Source of the DNA: Rotaria sp. Silwood1
Taxonomy: Eukaryota > Rotifera > Eurotatoria > Philodinida > Philodinidae
Length of the DNA stretch: 64,000 nucleotides
Assembly: GCA_905250075.1 (NCBI GenBank)
Contig: CAJNOP010000011.1
Coordinates: 3,465,957-3,529,956, forward strand
Direction of reading: 5' to 3'
This document shows positions 38,582-50,976 of this stretch, in pieces. The notes beneath the pieces were generated by a model. It saw nothing but the letters and a program-made list of their open reading frames with translations. It ran no database searches and was not told the DNA's origin. Numbering within the stretch: the first letter of the stretch is position 1; each line of letters begins with the position of its first letter. A program made the translations under genes and the position numbers.

Positions 38582-39780
38582 ATTACAATTGGCGTTATCT
38601 ATATTAAGAAAAAAAACACTAGCATTTGTACGTCTTAATCAGGAAAAGCTAATATTCTAGGACACGACTAACAATCAGGATAGCGTACAAGAAAAACTAA
38701 CAATAATAAGTAAGACAGAGACTTATATGTTTGTATACAGAAAGCATCCGGAAGAAAGAAGAAAGTAGTAAATCAATAATAGGCGAGAAAGAATAAATCC
38801 TGCAAAAAGAAATGAGATGATGATAAAAAGACGGCTTCTTTTCTCTATCGTCTTTCTATTTCTTTTCTACTTCTATTTCTTTCTTTTTTTTTTCTTTATA
38901 TCTTTTTTTTTTTCCTAAGACATAAATTGACGACAATAGGAAGACATGACGATTGAAGACATATTCGATAATAGCTAATCATGTCAAAATATAAACAAAA
39001 TGCTGTTCATATTAAATTTATGTATAACCAAATAAACTTTTTCATATTTCATGAAATGGAACGATATATGATGAGTCGAAAATAATGAAGTTTTTATTAT
39101 TTTTATTATACTTGACATTTTCTGTTGGTCAATTAATCAATAATTTAAATTTCATTGATTGAATATATGGATGATTTACTCAAGAAATTTGTATTTATTT
39201 TATCCTTGAAGACATTTTAACTATTCGAAAGAGATAAATATATCGAAAAGCAAAAGTCCAGATTGATTGATAATGACAGGATTTCTATGGCATAAATGAG
39301 AGAAACAAAAATAGCTACTTTGATAGATAGTATCTTACAGACACACTAACAATATGAAACATATTGTCGTTAAACGATAAAACAGTTGGTATTACCTAAA
39401 TGAGAAATTTTTCTTATATCCTTTATTGATTAATATTCCTATGAGAGATAAATGAGATATCTCTAATGTAATATTATGAATAGAAGAAAAAGATATTAGC
39501 CTAAGTACCTTCTATATATATATCAATGAGTTACTCCAAAAATGACAATCTCAACATAAAATAATTTTTGAGACTTTCTCTCAAACGTGGAAAACAATGT
39601 ATCCATAAGTTTACTTGGTTTCGCTACTCAACAATTGTTTATTTATGTAGTTCTCGTAATTGAATAAAAAATGACTATGAAAGAAAAACATGCCGTTGAA
39701 TATAGAACAATAATTGATCAACTCTTTTGATTACTTCGATTTAGACTACTAAAAAACTCCAAAAACAAGTTCAAATATAC
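38582..39780. other. 5' flank of spondin-like gene
   Basis: AT-rich with a C/T-rich run at about 38835-38905. It should contain the spondin-like gene's promoter; no motif can be assigned. Confidence 0.45.
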
Positions 39781-40642
39781 TTAAGGCATACCAAGAGTAA
39801 TGGCAGTAGTACTATAATACTTTATCAAAAAAGACTTCGGGATATTTTCTCTGTATATACAAATACTAACAAGCCAAACAGTACTCTATAGTATTTCATT
39901 ACTCTTTATTTGATATAATAGTATTAGAATGTTGATCAATGCTGTTCATTTCTGATTTAGATGGATAAGGCAAATTTTCTCTTTTATATTTAAGTCTGTG
40001 TTGTATTGCATTTTCTTTTCGTCGATCAGACTCAATTTTGTGGAAGCCCAAAAGATATTGAACACGTAGTACAATTCAGTAGATAGCTGTGATCAAACAT
40101 ATTCATTGCCGTATGAATGATAGTCTTTCTAAAACAATAGGTAAATTACAAACGCAAACTGATTTGAGTCATGACACTATTAAACAAATAATCTTCGATC
40201 ATCTTCAACTTAAAAAGATTATCGATTGTTGTATATTGAAGCGTCAAACTTTAAGATTGATCATGAAAGATACGGTCTTGATAACCGGTCTGGTAAATCA
40301 TTTTTCTCATCCTTCACGGAACCAATCCTATTACCTTTCAATTGTTCTGAAAGGTGAAGTCTGTCCGTTGAAAATAGAATATAATTTATCACAAATTATT
40401 CTCACTTGAACAATACAAATTTTAATGTCGAACCATAAGTTGTTTTTTTTATTCATCTAAAGTCGAGCTTGACAACTTTGATCGAAATTTTAATATTATC
40501 ATAGCAAAACAAGAATGATCAAATATCACAGAATTACAGAGCTCTATTTACAATATCAGTATTTGTTTATATAGAGAAAATTTCCTGAAGCATTTTGCCA
40601 AAGTATTAGTATGTTACTAATATGACTCTTGGTATGTCTTAT
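39781..40642 (+). mobile_element. Decayed mariner-like element with terminal inverted repeats
   Basis: The ends are imperfect inverted repeats of about 42 bp: TTAAGGCATACCAAGAGTAA at 39781 and the complement of TGACTCTTGGTATGTCTTA ending near 40642. Size (about 860 bp) and the helix-turn-helix-like frame inside suggest an internally deleted mariner/Tc1 copy. No clean TA duplication is visible. Confidence 0.65.
40089..40409 (+). pseudogene. Mariner transposase N-terminal fragment (candidate)
   Basis: A 106-codon open frame. The part LSHDTIKQIIFDHLQLKKI resembles the second helix-turn-helix of mariner transposases, where a 'T.. I L ...L...KV' pattern precedes the linker. No DDE/D catalytic motif follows, so it can only be a fragment. 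Location between the inverted ends at 39781 and 40642 supports the reading; the match is short and could be fortuitous. Confidence 0.4.
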
Positions 40643-41104
40643 ATAAACTTTTAATAATACTTTCATATAATTATATTTATATTGTTTCTTATCCTTTTTA
40701 ATGTTTCATTTTGAACAAAAATAAAAATATGAGCACATAATGATATAATCATTTTAAGTTCGTGTAAAAAGTCATTTATTCTTTGATCGAAAAACAACGA
40801 ACATATCTAGTATATAATCTATTTTATGAGCGCAATAGACAGCAAATAAATGAAATATAGACAAGAAAAAAAAAAGGTATATGCGTACATACAGACTACT
40901 TATGAACATAATAAACAAACAAGTAATAAATGAATAAACAATAATTGACTTGTTTTAGTGTCTAGAACGACAAGTACACGCACACGCACACGTACACACA
41001 CAGAAAATACATACAATGAAATAGAAGTAAAAATGAGATATTAATTAATGACTTTGACATATTATTATGTCATTCAAATGCTTGTTTTTAAAAATGTTGT
41101 TGTT
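40643..41104. other. Short intergenic spacer
   Basis: AT-rich DNA with a CA/AC microsatellite-like stretch (ACACGCACACGCACAC) near 40975-41000, between the mariner remnant and the AT-hook gene's 3' end. Confidence 0.5.
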
Positions 41105-41957
41105 TTATTGAACATTATTTGGTGTAGGCGTAGCTGTTTCATTAACTGATGCGACAGATCCGGTTGTTGATGGTGTTGCGGTTGATTTTTTTGGTCGACC
41201 TCGTTTTCTAGTTGAACCATCAGTACTGGCTAATGCCTTAGGTTTTGATGATGATTTTTTAATACTACCAGATCCTGATGGACGACCACGTTTTCTTGCT
41301 GGTGATGCTTCTTTTGATGGTGTTGCTACGACAGCTACAACAGTTTTTTTTGGTGATGATCCTGATGGTCGTCCACGTTTTCTCTTCATTGGTTCATCAG
41401 TAACAACTTGTTTTTCTTGTTGATATGAAACTGGAGTTACTTGAACCTAAAAACAAACAATAAAATGTCATTTCTATTCAAATAATGTTCGTTTTTTTTT
41501 TCTCATTTACTTGTGGTTTGCTTATGCCATTGATTTGTTCATGTGATGCACTACTCTTCGACGGTCTACCACGTTTTTTTTTATTTAAATCGACATTTGT
41601 TGCTGTAATTTCTTCTTTTTTGTTTTTTAATGCAGCAGTAACCTTTTTAGTTGATGAAGGTGTTTCACCTCCTTTTGGTGGTCGACCACGTCCACGTTTT
41701 GGTGTAGCAGAACCACTACTTCCTTTTATTGTACTTCCGGATTTTGGTGGACGACCACGACCTTTTTTTGCACCTGCTTTGCCTGATGATGATGGATTAG
41801 TTACACTTTCATCTAAATAAGAAATATATTTTGATTAGCAAAAACATGCATAACAAGAAATTTCTTTACCATGAATACCATTATATGTTACACCAGTATC
41901 CATTGGTAAAACACCAGCACTATCGTTTAGAGCAGCAATGTTATGTTGTTGATCCAT
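41105..41957 (-). CDS. AT-hook protein with six AT hooks (HMGA-like, 3 exons)
   Basis: Nuclear DNA-binding protein expected to grip the minor groove of AT-rich DNA. Exons 41957-41870, 41812-41511 and 41446-41105 give 243 codons. AT hooks in order: KKGRGRPPKSG, KRGRGRPPKGG, KKRGRPSKSS, KRKRGRPSGSS, RKRGRPSGSG, RKRGRPKKST. Spacers are Ser/Thr/Ala/Lys-rich and probably disordered, with SP/TP sites typical of HMGA regulation by kinases. There is no acidic HMGA tail; the end is TATPTPNNVQ. It could equally be an H1-like linker protein without the globular domain. The stop codon lies within a CAATAAAAC context, so AATAAA overlaps the end of the reading frame. Confidence 0.88.
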
Positions 41958-43056
41958 TATTTAAATAATATGAATATATATATATATATAAATCTGTGGT
42001 AGATAAAAAAAAAAAAAAAAAGAACAAGAATGTCTTCTCGAGATTGACCGCTATCTGTCTAATGATAGAGAAAGAACAAATGAACAATGATCAATTGATG
42101 ATATCTCTTTGTTATGTGATTGGCCAACGAGAATCGGACTAATCCGAAGAAAAAGATTTTCGAAATAGTTTTTATAGAGAATTCTTTAAATCAATTATTT
42201 AATAATTTTTTTTGTTTTTTCATTTTAACTAACGACGAAAAAGAACATTTTATCCTCAAAGTGACATCTGTTATTTTGATCAAAAATTTCTATTGGATCA
42301 GTCAAAAATAAGATTTAATTCAAGTAATATCTCTTGAATATTAAGCTTTTTTTCCTAATAAACAAAAACACACGCGCATACACACGGGAAAAAGATACTG
42401 TACACAAAAAAAAAGCCGATGCTCGAAATAGAAAAAAAAAACGAAAGGCCGGGTATTTAAAAAAACAACAAATGAACCCGTTCTATATACTTGCTCTTAT
42501 ATATAGAAGCAACAAAATGGTCACATCAAAGTTTTTATACATATATACAACAGAATAATGTTTGTTATTTCTAGTTTTTTTTTTCATCATCAAATGTACA
42601 TAAAGCCAAAACACAAATTCATATGTAAGAGAGAGACAGTGACAAAAAAAAATCACAGATGGAACAATGACGCGTACTGTAATATAGAGAATAGTAGATA
42701 TACAAATATGTACAGAGAGAAAAAAAAAACAAAAAAAAAGACAAGACATGAAACTGTTCATCAACTTTATGCACGAAAACAAAAAGAAAAACTCGAACAA
42801 TAAACCGAACAAACAAACAACAAATCAGTTGATTGTGAAGCAATGAAACGCAACAAAAAAAGAGAGAAGAAAAAATGTAACATGAAACGAACTAATGGTG
42901 CTAAACCGGGAAAATGACCTCTCTCTCTCACTCTCACTTAATTTACAACACACAGAAATAAAAGTAATAGATACCTGAAAAATGGTCTGGTTGTTATACA
43001 CACACACATATTTTATGTATACATATATATGTAAAATTTTTATGTACAAATATTTT
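41958..43056. other. Intergenic spacer, no gene seen
   Basis: 1.1 kb between the AT-hook gene's start and the ankyrin gene's end, both on the minus strand. It has an AT microsatellite (41975-41990), long A runs and a CA/TA run near 42995-43035. Open frames here (for example 42483-42843, -) are low-complexity Phe/Ser/Leu translations of A runs. Confidence 0.55.
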
Positions 43057-44274
43057 TTACATCATACCGATCTGATTAAATACAGATTCATCATCGCCAT
43101 ATAAATCAATAAGTACACCTAATACTTGAGGATGCTCATGTGCAAGTGCCCATTCAACAAGTGACATATCGCCGGTTTTACGTCGTTCTTCATAACGACG
43201 CCAATCACTACCATGTTTAAGTAAACTAACAACAACAGAACCTTGATTACATTCAATAGCTCGTTCTAATGGAGTTTTATCTTCAAAGCCAGGATAATCA
43301 ACAGGAAAACCACGTGTTAATAAATAATCTATTATATCAAGGCGACCAAAACCTATGGCAACATTTAATGCTGATTCACGAGCCACCGAGATGCAATACT
43401 AATATGAAATAAAACAAATATATTTCTTTTCACATAAAACACTCAAGAAAGAAATAATGATGATATTTAAAAATATGATGTAAATATTATCTTTTTTGTC
43501 TGAAAATTTTCTATTGAAAATGTTGTACACTCCATAAAGTATCCCTAGATTATTTTCACAAATCTTCAAATCGAAAAACATACAAAAAACAAACCACCCT
43601 AACCTATCAGGTTTAAATAGACTAATCCACGAGTTATATTTTTATTTTCATTCACTAAATAAATTTAACTTAAGAAAAATACACCTATTCGTTGATTTTT
43701 TTTCTATAAGAAAAAATATGATTCATATTTTCTGTTTAGTTTTTCTTCACTTATAAATGAGATTACTTAATGATGCATAATTGATCACATGAGAACTCAA
43801 AACATTCTGTTATTGTTGTTCTTTTTCTCTTTTTTTTGTTAATTTTTATTGATTCCTACATTTTACAATAATCAGACTTACAGGATTATGGCCGAGATGA
43901 AGAAGCAGATCAACCATAGCAAGTCTTCCATTAGCAATAGCTGTATACAATGGTGTATGTCCATTTGAATCAAGTAAACATGTATCAGCTACCATTGGTT
44001 GCTGTCGAAGTCGACTATGTAAAAGAATTATTCCCGAAACATCATTTGTTCGAACAGCATGATGTAAATCAAATTTCGGTTGTTGTACTTCAGTCTGTTG
44101 TTGTTGCGGTTGTTGTTGTGCCTGTTGCACTTGTTGATGTTGAACTTGTTGTGTTGACTTCGTTGTATGTAATGGATGTTGATAAGGAGCATAATGTGTA
44201 CGATGTTGAGAAATCACCGGACCACTATTATGATGATGATGAGACCGATGATGATAATTACTCTCAGTCAACAT
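43057..44274 (-). CDS. Ankyrin-repeat protein with His/Gln-rich N-terminus (2 exons)
   Basis: Exons 44274-43882 and 43398-43057 give 244 codons. Residues 10-65 are low-complexity (HHRSHHHH, then a Gln-rich stretch with QQAQQQPQQQQ), probably disordered. Ankyrin repeats follow: FDLHHAVRTNDVSGI, then NGHTPLYTAIANGRLAMVDL, then ESALNVAIGFGRLDIIDYLL, then KTPLERAIECNQGSVVVSLL, then MSLVEWALAHEHPQVLGVLI. The family suggests a protein-protein scaffold; partners are unknown. The 483-bp intron is bounded by GTAAGT and a short AG acceptor. The start is the first ATG after upstream stops. Confidence 0.82.
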
Positions 44275-47200
44275 ACTACTTCTGATTACGATGGAATTAA
44301 ATAATATTTAAAAAAAAAATCTAAAAGTAAAAGCAATCCTCAGTTAGAAAAAGAGATATACGTGAAAATGACCTTCTCCTTCTTCTCGTCATCGTATTCT
44401 TCTTCACATTACCCTAGATCGATGGTCTAACATACACTCAGTGCATCTCTCTCTTTTCTCTATTAATCGAAAGAGAAAGAAAAAAAAGAAATAGTGAAAG
44501 AATTAAACTCGATATCCAGGTTCTTTACCTATTTTTTTTTGTTTTAAAAAGGTATTATAAATAAAACCTCAGAACGAAAAAAAAAGAGTTCTTTTTATTC
44601 TTAAAAATTCTTCTGTATTCAAGTGTTTCTCGATATGAGCTGCTGATGCCAGTATCAGCTGTTGAAATAAGCAATAAGACGAAGAAGCAAAAGGAGAGAA
44701 AAATGGATCATATCAGGACAATTGGCCTCCACGTTCTATAGATAGCGTAATAGCTTTGTCATCAACAATCGCTCGTTCACATCTGTGATGGACGGGATGG
44801 ATATGGTACACGTTCCTTTTTCTTTTTTCTACGTCCTTCCCCATTCTCCATCTATTCATGCATCTCTTTTGTTCGATAATTTTATTGTCAGCTACGCACA
44901 ACAACGTAAGTCCTTGTTCTCGAAAGATACGTACACAATACTCACAAAAGAAAAGAAAAAAAAAAGAACGAAAAGAAAAAAGTCCTTTGTCTATAAATCT
45001 CCTATGAATGCGTTTACATACATATATACTAGCAATCACTAGCACATGTAGATATTTTCACATTAGCTACTTGGTCGACGACTTACTGTTCCGACAAGCA
45101 ACAATGCATCTGTTTTTTTTTATTCTCGAGTGGTGCATTGATGTGTCTTTCTTCTTTTTTTCCTCTATGCTGTGCAACTAGTTGCCTCAAGCATGCCCGC
45201 CACATTCAGTCAGTCAATCATTCATTCACTTGAAGATGAAAGCATCATCATCGTCATCCTTTTCGTCCCTATTACTACTATTACCTTTTCCTCTTTCGTC
45301 TAGCGAAAAGTAAGAAACGAAAAAAAAGCACTCAACTCAATATAACTAGAAAAAAAACGGCAAACAGAAAAAAGAAATGATTCAACTGAAAAGAAATAGG
45401 AATGTCGCTGTTTCTGCTGATGGCTAAATCAATAATGCCAGAATACAACGACTCGTAGACGTGTGCTTGTTCTCTTGCGACTTGCTTTCTTTTTATTTTC
45501 TATTCCTAAAAAAAAAAAACCGCATCTATCAGCTGCTTATTGAATATATAAGCATTGAGAATTCAATGCCAGAATGAGAGAAAGAAGAGAAAAAAAAAGA
45601 AAAAACCTGGAAGAGCAAGAACAGACAAGTCATCGTCTCGTCTCATCCGGAAACATTCAGAAGCCAAGGGTTGCTGTACACGATCTATTAGAAGCATATG
45701 TAGGCAACAAAAAGAAAAATGCAGCAAAAGAATAGAATTATTTTCACTCACTGTTTGTACTCATATGAATCGACGCGATTGCGCTCTGTGTATAGAAAAA
45801 AAAAATGCAAGAAAGATAATTAGAACACAAGAGAATAAGCCAACTATTATGTTAGTTGACTAGAACATTTTTATAGAATAATATATACTTTGAGCGTCAT
45901 CGGAAGTAACGTTAATCATACAAAAAAAAAAAGAAAAAGAAAAAAACTGATAAACAATATGAACGTTTTTGTTCGCTTATCAAACTTCTTTTTCATTCAC
46001 ATCTATTTTTATCTATCATATCAATGAATTGATAATAGACAGTACACACTCATACAAAAACCATTAATATCCTACACTGATATTCAATGCACTAAATAGA
46101 GTTATTGTGACATTTTGTCAATGCAAACTACGTATGATAGAAATATGCAATATATAATGCATTGTTATGCATATGTAATCAATTGTTTCAATGTATTTAT
46201 ATCTGTAAATCGAGGCTTTTTAATAAAAATAAAAATAAAGAAAAAGAATTTTTTTTGTACTTGAATATTTGTTTTTCTCTCACCGTTAAATATTTACCTG
46301 ACAATGTAATAATTATATTAAAACTAAAGAGAAAAAGAAAACAGCATATAAACATCGACGAAAGAAAAAAAAAAAGAAAAATAGAAGGATCCTATGATTA
46401 TATACATGTGCCACGTCAATGATGACGCACAACTATCCAATTGGATGTTGTTTCACCATACGATGACGTTAGGTCTTACATCATCAACATCATGTGATTA
46501 CTGTTCAGGCTGGGCAAAGGATTATCTATTTAAAGGGTTATACATATGATATATCGAAGAGATGAATGAACTTAACATAAAAATAAGAATTATTGAACAA
46601 GAACAGAGAAAAAATTAATAAAAACAAATAAAATACCATAAAGAACAATTTTCTTCTATCAAAACTTCTATTCGATCAATTATTTTAGTAGACGATAAAC
46701 ATCAATTATAAAAAAAAAATCGAAAAAAGAAACCTATCATTATACTGTCTAAAGTGATCACCTTTGTTATATATGCCTATTCGTCATCGCCTCATCCATT
46801 ATCATCTTGTCTTCATACAATTGATTGGAGACGTGATTAGAGATATAGTTGCAAAAAAAAAAAGGAAGAGATATCGACTATATACATAATACAGATTATC
46901 TTAAACAAAAACATGTGGTTAATTAACTTCTCACTTTCATTTAATTTTCTTTTTTTTCTTCTAATTGAAAAATCAAAAACAGATTATATAAATATATAAA
47001 TTAGTTTTTTTAGGACATAATTTTTGACCTCGGATAAGGAACGTTCGATGCGTATGTGTGTAATAAATACGTCATATGCTAGGAGTAGAGATAAAAAACA
47101 CAAAGAAAAAAACCGACATATCCAAGGTTTTTTTTTTTCTAAAGCTACTTGTCTATGCCAAGTCACTATTTGATGAAAGAAAAAGATAACGAAATGAGAT

Positions 47201-47706
47201 TTAGTTAGATTTTGCTATTAAAAAAGAAATAGATACATAATGATAAAAAAAATATTGTGTCGTACATTTTTTTTTTGGATAGAAATTCTGACCTATAAAA
47301 TCTTACTAAAAGGCATATTTGCATGCAAGATATTTACATTCATGACCATTTTTACTACATTCTAAGTATCAAAAAGACAAAAAACGTGTACGTTACTTTG
47401 TGTTTTTTTAATGAAAAAACACTTTGTAATCTTTCGATGAGACTTCTTTTTTTGGACTTTGACCTTACCTTTACGTTCACGTAAGACTCTTCTAAAGTAC
47501 TTTTTTTTCAAAATAAAAAACTTATAGAATTATATAAAACAAATAAATAAATAAAACCATTATTTTTGTTTTGCTCCTAAGTATGAAATACTTTTATGTT
47601 ATCGTAAACCATTGTTCGAGTAAACGTAATACGTCATTGAATAATTCATAATATACTATATAAGAAAAAATACATAAAAAATAAAGAAAGTATGAAATGT
47701 TAATAT
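44275..47706. other. Intergenic DNA, 3.4 kb, no gene seen
   Basis: A-run-rich sequence with small direct and inverted words such as GCTGATGCCAGTATCAGC near 44643. Open frames at 44713-45045, 45555-45863 and 46162-46422 are Lys/Arg- or Phe-rich products of A runs with no motif. It must contain the promoter of the ankyrin gene. Confidence 0.5.
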
Positions 47707-49213
47707 TTAAATTGTACGTATATGGATGTATATTTTACCTCCACAACATTTTCGTCGTTTTGATCTTGAATCTTTTGGACAACGAAAGAGTTGTTCAGGT
47801 TTTAAATTTTTAGAATATTCATTTATTTTTTTATACTGATGACTTTTTATTGCATCTAATTCATTTGATAAGTATTTTGTATTGATGTATTTTTTATTCA
47901 CTATTGGACCCATATTATATAGAAATTGCATTTTTTCTCGACATTGATCTGATACATATAAAGTAGAATCTATTGAGTGATTGTTTTGCTCAAGAATTTG
48001 TATGTCAGATAATACTGATGAAGTAGAAGATGACACACGACTAATCTATAAGATCGATGAAAATAAGTTAATCTTTTTGTAAATAGAGAAAAAAAAAAGA
48101 GAGTCTCATCTTACCATAGATGATTGATGATAGTCTATTCTTGGTACACTTGATTGTATAGGAATCATTGTATTTGATTGTGGTTTCTTTTCTCGGTGTA
48201 TTCTTACTTTTTTCGATCTAATATTTGAAATAAAATTATATTTGTAATTATATTTTTGTGATTTACAGACGAGCGATTTCATTTTGAATTTTCACATTCG
48301 CATATATTTACTAGAATAAGAAAAATTCGATAGTCTTTTCAAAAAAAGAAGATCAAAGAAGTTATGAAGATATCTTTCATATAAAAAATGACCATCAAAG
48401 AAAGTTTCATTTCAATCTTCTACTTTATCAGGATCGTTATTGTTTCAATTGAATTCTATTAACATTTACGTCGATCTGTTATAGTTTTCCATGAAATTTC
48501 ATAGAAATGATTTGAACACTAAATTCATCGCTGTTTTTCAAGTCCGTAATTTCTTATTGAAAGAATCAAATTTACAGATAGTTACATTATGCGAACTATA
48601 TTATTCAACTATTTATTGAAACAAATGAATAGTGGTGTTTGATTCAATTCATTAGACGCAATGCTTGTTCATTTTATCAAAACTATCTCATTACAATGGA
48701 AAAGAATCATATGTTTCTCTTTGTTGCCTTTATTTGATTTTCAACTTTCAGAAAGAATAAAAAAAAATATACATGTATATATTTGATTAAGACTACTACT
48801 TGTTATTATCTAATTAATATTCTAGAGATTGGTTTTTGCATAATATTAAACTTACTTGATTTTTCTATTTTTCGTTTTGCTTTGATTATGTTTCTCATCC
48901 ATTTGATGTACTTTTCTGAAATAAAATTATATGACATATGAAATACTATTAAAATTTTCTATACTTACTTTTTCTTCAATGGAAGATCTTTATTTATTAT
49001 ATTATTATTATTATTTATTTCTTGAGAAAAGTTTGAACTTAATAAATGACCATATTTATTTGTATCAATACGAACTTTTTTCATTAAATTTAAAGTCTTA
49101 TCCGAAAATAATTTATGTGCACATGTTTGTTTATTTTTAACAAGTAAATAATTATGAAATAGATAAGCCAAATTTGTACTTAGTAAATCTATAAATGATT
49201 GAGATCGAGTCAT
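47707..49213 (-). CDS. Unrecognised basic protein (4 exons)
   Basis: Exons 49213-48969, 48915-48856, 48217-48115 and 48045-47707 join in frame to 248 codons. I do not recognise the family. The N-terminus (SFIDLLSTNLAYLFHNYLLV) looks like an amphipathic helix. The middle is Lys/Arg-rich (KSKKVRIHREKK and a run of basic residues in exon 2), suggesting a nuclear or nucleic-acid-binding protein. The C-terminal exon contains CRE, RCPKDSRSKRRKCCGG and predicted helices. No signal peptide or membrane segment. The gene could extend past the last exon if GGTAAA at about 47737 is a donor; the model given simply reads to the first stop. Confidence 0.6.
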
Positions 49214-50163
49214 TTCTTTTTTTTGTCAAATGATAAATAACCTTAGCAACTCATGTTGCAATCAAAAAAAAGGAAACAGTTTTTGATATGAATAGAATAT
49301 GATTTACATGAAATAAATAATAATTATACATTTGAAGAAAAAAAGACTAGTCTTCAATATTTATTTAATTTCATTCATAGAGCGAACATTCAAGTATGAT
49401 TTATGAATGTATAAATCTTGATATGATTGTTTATTTATTTACTATCGCATGATGTTGGATAAACTGTGAGTATTGTACTGATAATAATTATTATCAGACA
49501 GAAAATCAACGATGATTAATAAACAATATAATGAATTAAATTAATAATCATCTATAAACAGAATTAAAACAATGATTAAAATATAGAATTGATGCCACTA
49601 TTTTACGCAATAGTGGGCGCTAGTATATTGAAATCATTCGATGAACTTGAGAAAATATCGACTTCTTTCGCCTACAAATATCTGATTTAACTCTGCTATT
49701 TAAAAAAGAATAGATGCATGCAATATCTAAACAGTATTTTCGTGTCTTTACGCTTCTAATAAATTTATGCGACCGATAGATTGTTTCGATTACACATTTC
49801 GCGCATATTTTATTGTTTTATGAAATAAATAAAAATCAACTGATAATCATATTAAATATCTCTAGTCATGAACTTTCTAATTTAATAGTACAATCATTGA
49901 TATTTAAGAAATGTTTCGTTAACTCTTATGTATAGTCATAAAGATGAAATGATTATATATTGATCAGTGAATATGGTTTATATCATATAAACTTTGATGA
50001 CGCAAACCAATACTATAGTATATCATGTTCAACATTCTTTTATAACATCACTTACACAATGTATCTGTTTTTTTAATACTATCTTGCCTATTTACTTTAC
50101 GTCGTTTTAGTCAATTTAGATATGTACAAAATTTCAAGCGAAATATGATCATTGATGCATTTA
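49214..50163. other. Intergenic DNA, nothing recognised
   Basis: AT-rich flank upstream of the unrecognised gene. No repeat or open frame of note. Confidence 0.5.
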
Positions 50164-50976
50164 CTAAAGGATGGTCCAAAAGTTTCGACCCCTCTCAGTA
50201 AATCGATGATATCTATAAGAAACTTATATGAAGTTATTAATCAAATTATGTCATTTTGTAGAGGAAGATTATTGCTATCATCTGAAAAGAAATAGTTCAA
50301 AATACATAAATCTATTACAATCTTATGATTATTTTACTAATCTTGAGTGAAAATTTTTACGTTACATTTTTTGAAATAATCAAAAAAACTTTTAATGAAA
50401 TCTTGAATAGCTTTCATGAGATAGTACGCTTAAGTCCGAAAGACTTTAGCTGATCGACTGTTAATTGATGTTTCGAAATGCAAGGTTACATACTGAAGCT
50501 GAAAGTATCTCTTCTGAGCTACCTGAATAGATAGAATAGTCAATCAGCTAAAACTTTTGAAAGATCAACCTACTCTCTCTAATATTTTATACATGAAATT
50601 TTTCTTAGTTTTTCTGGTTTCCTTTAAGATTCATATTCAAAATAAGATCAAAAGCTTTGTAACCATACATATTCTTGTAGAGCTTATCGAACTCTCTCGA
50701 ATCATGTAAAAATATCTAGAAAACAATATGTCGCTTAAGATGTTACAAACGTATTTTGTTTATTTCAAAAAAGTGTAACGTAAAAACTTTCACTCAAGAT
50801 TAGTAAAATGACCATAAGCTTTAATACATTTATGTATTTCGAACTTTATTTTTTTCAGATGATAGCTCTAATTTTCTTCTACAAAATGACATAATTTGAT
50901 TAATAACTTCATATACGTTTCTTATAGATATCATCGATTTACTGAGAGGGGTCGAAACTTTTGGACCACCCTTTAG
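50164..50976. mobile_element. Palindromic MITE, ends CTAAAGGRTGGTCCAAAAG
   Basis: Arms 50164-50400 and about 50740-50976 are inverted copies. The outer 40 bases are nearly identical, including GGTCCAAAAGTTTCGACCCC. The middle contains a second short inverted pair around TTTAGCTGAT/AATCAGCTAAA. There is no coding frame. The ends resemble Tc1/mariner-type termini, so a mariner-mobilised MITE is the likeliest class; a TA duplication is not clean. Confidence 0.75.

Noticed and set aside
42483-43049. Several Phe/Ser-rich minus-strand frames
   Set aside because: They are translations of long A runs on the plus strand and look like low-complexity chance frames.
45555-45863. Lys/Arg-rich 102-codon frame
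   Set aside because: Composition follows A-run-rich DNA; no conserved motif and no exon neighbours.
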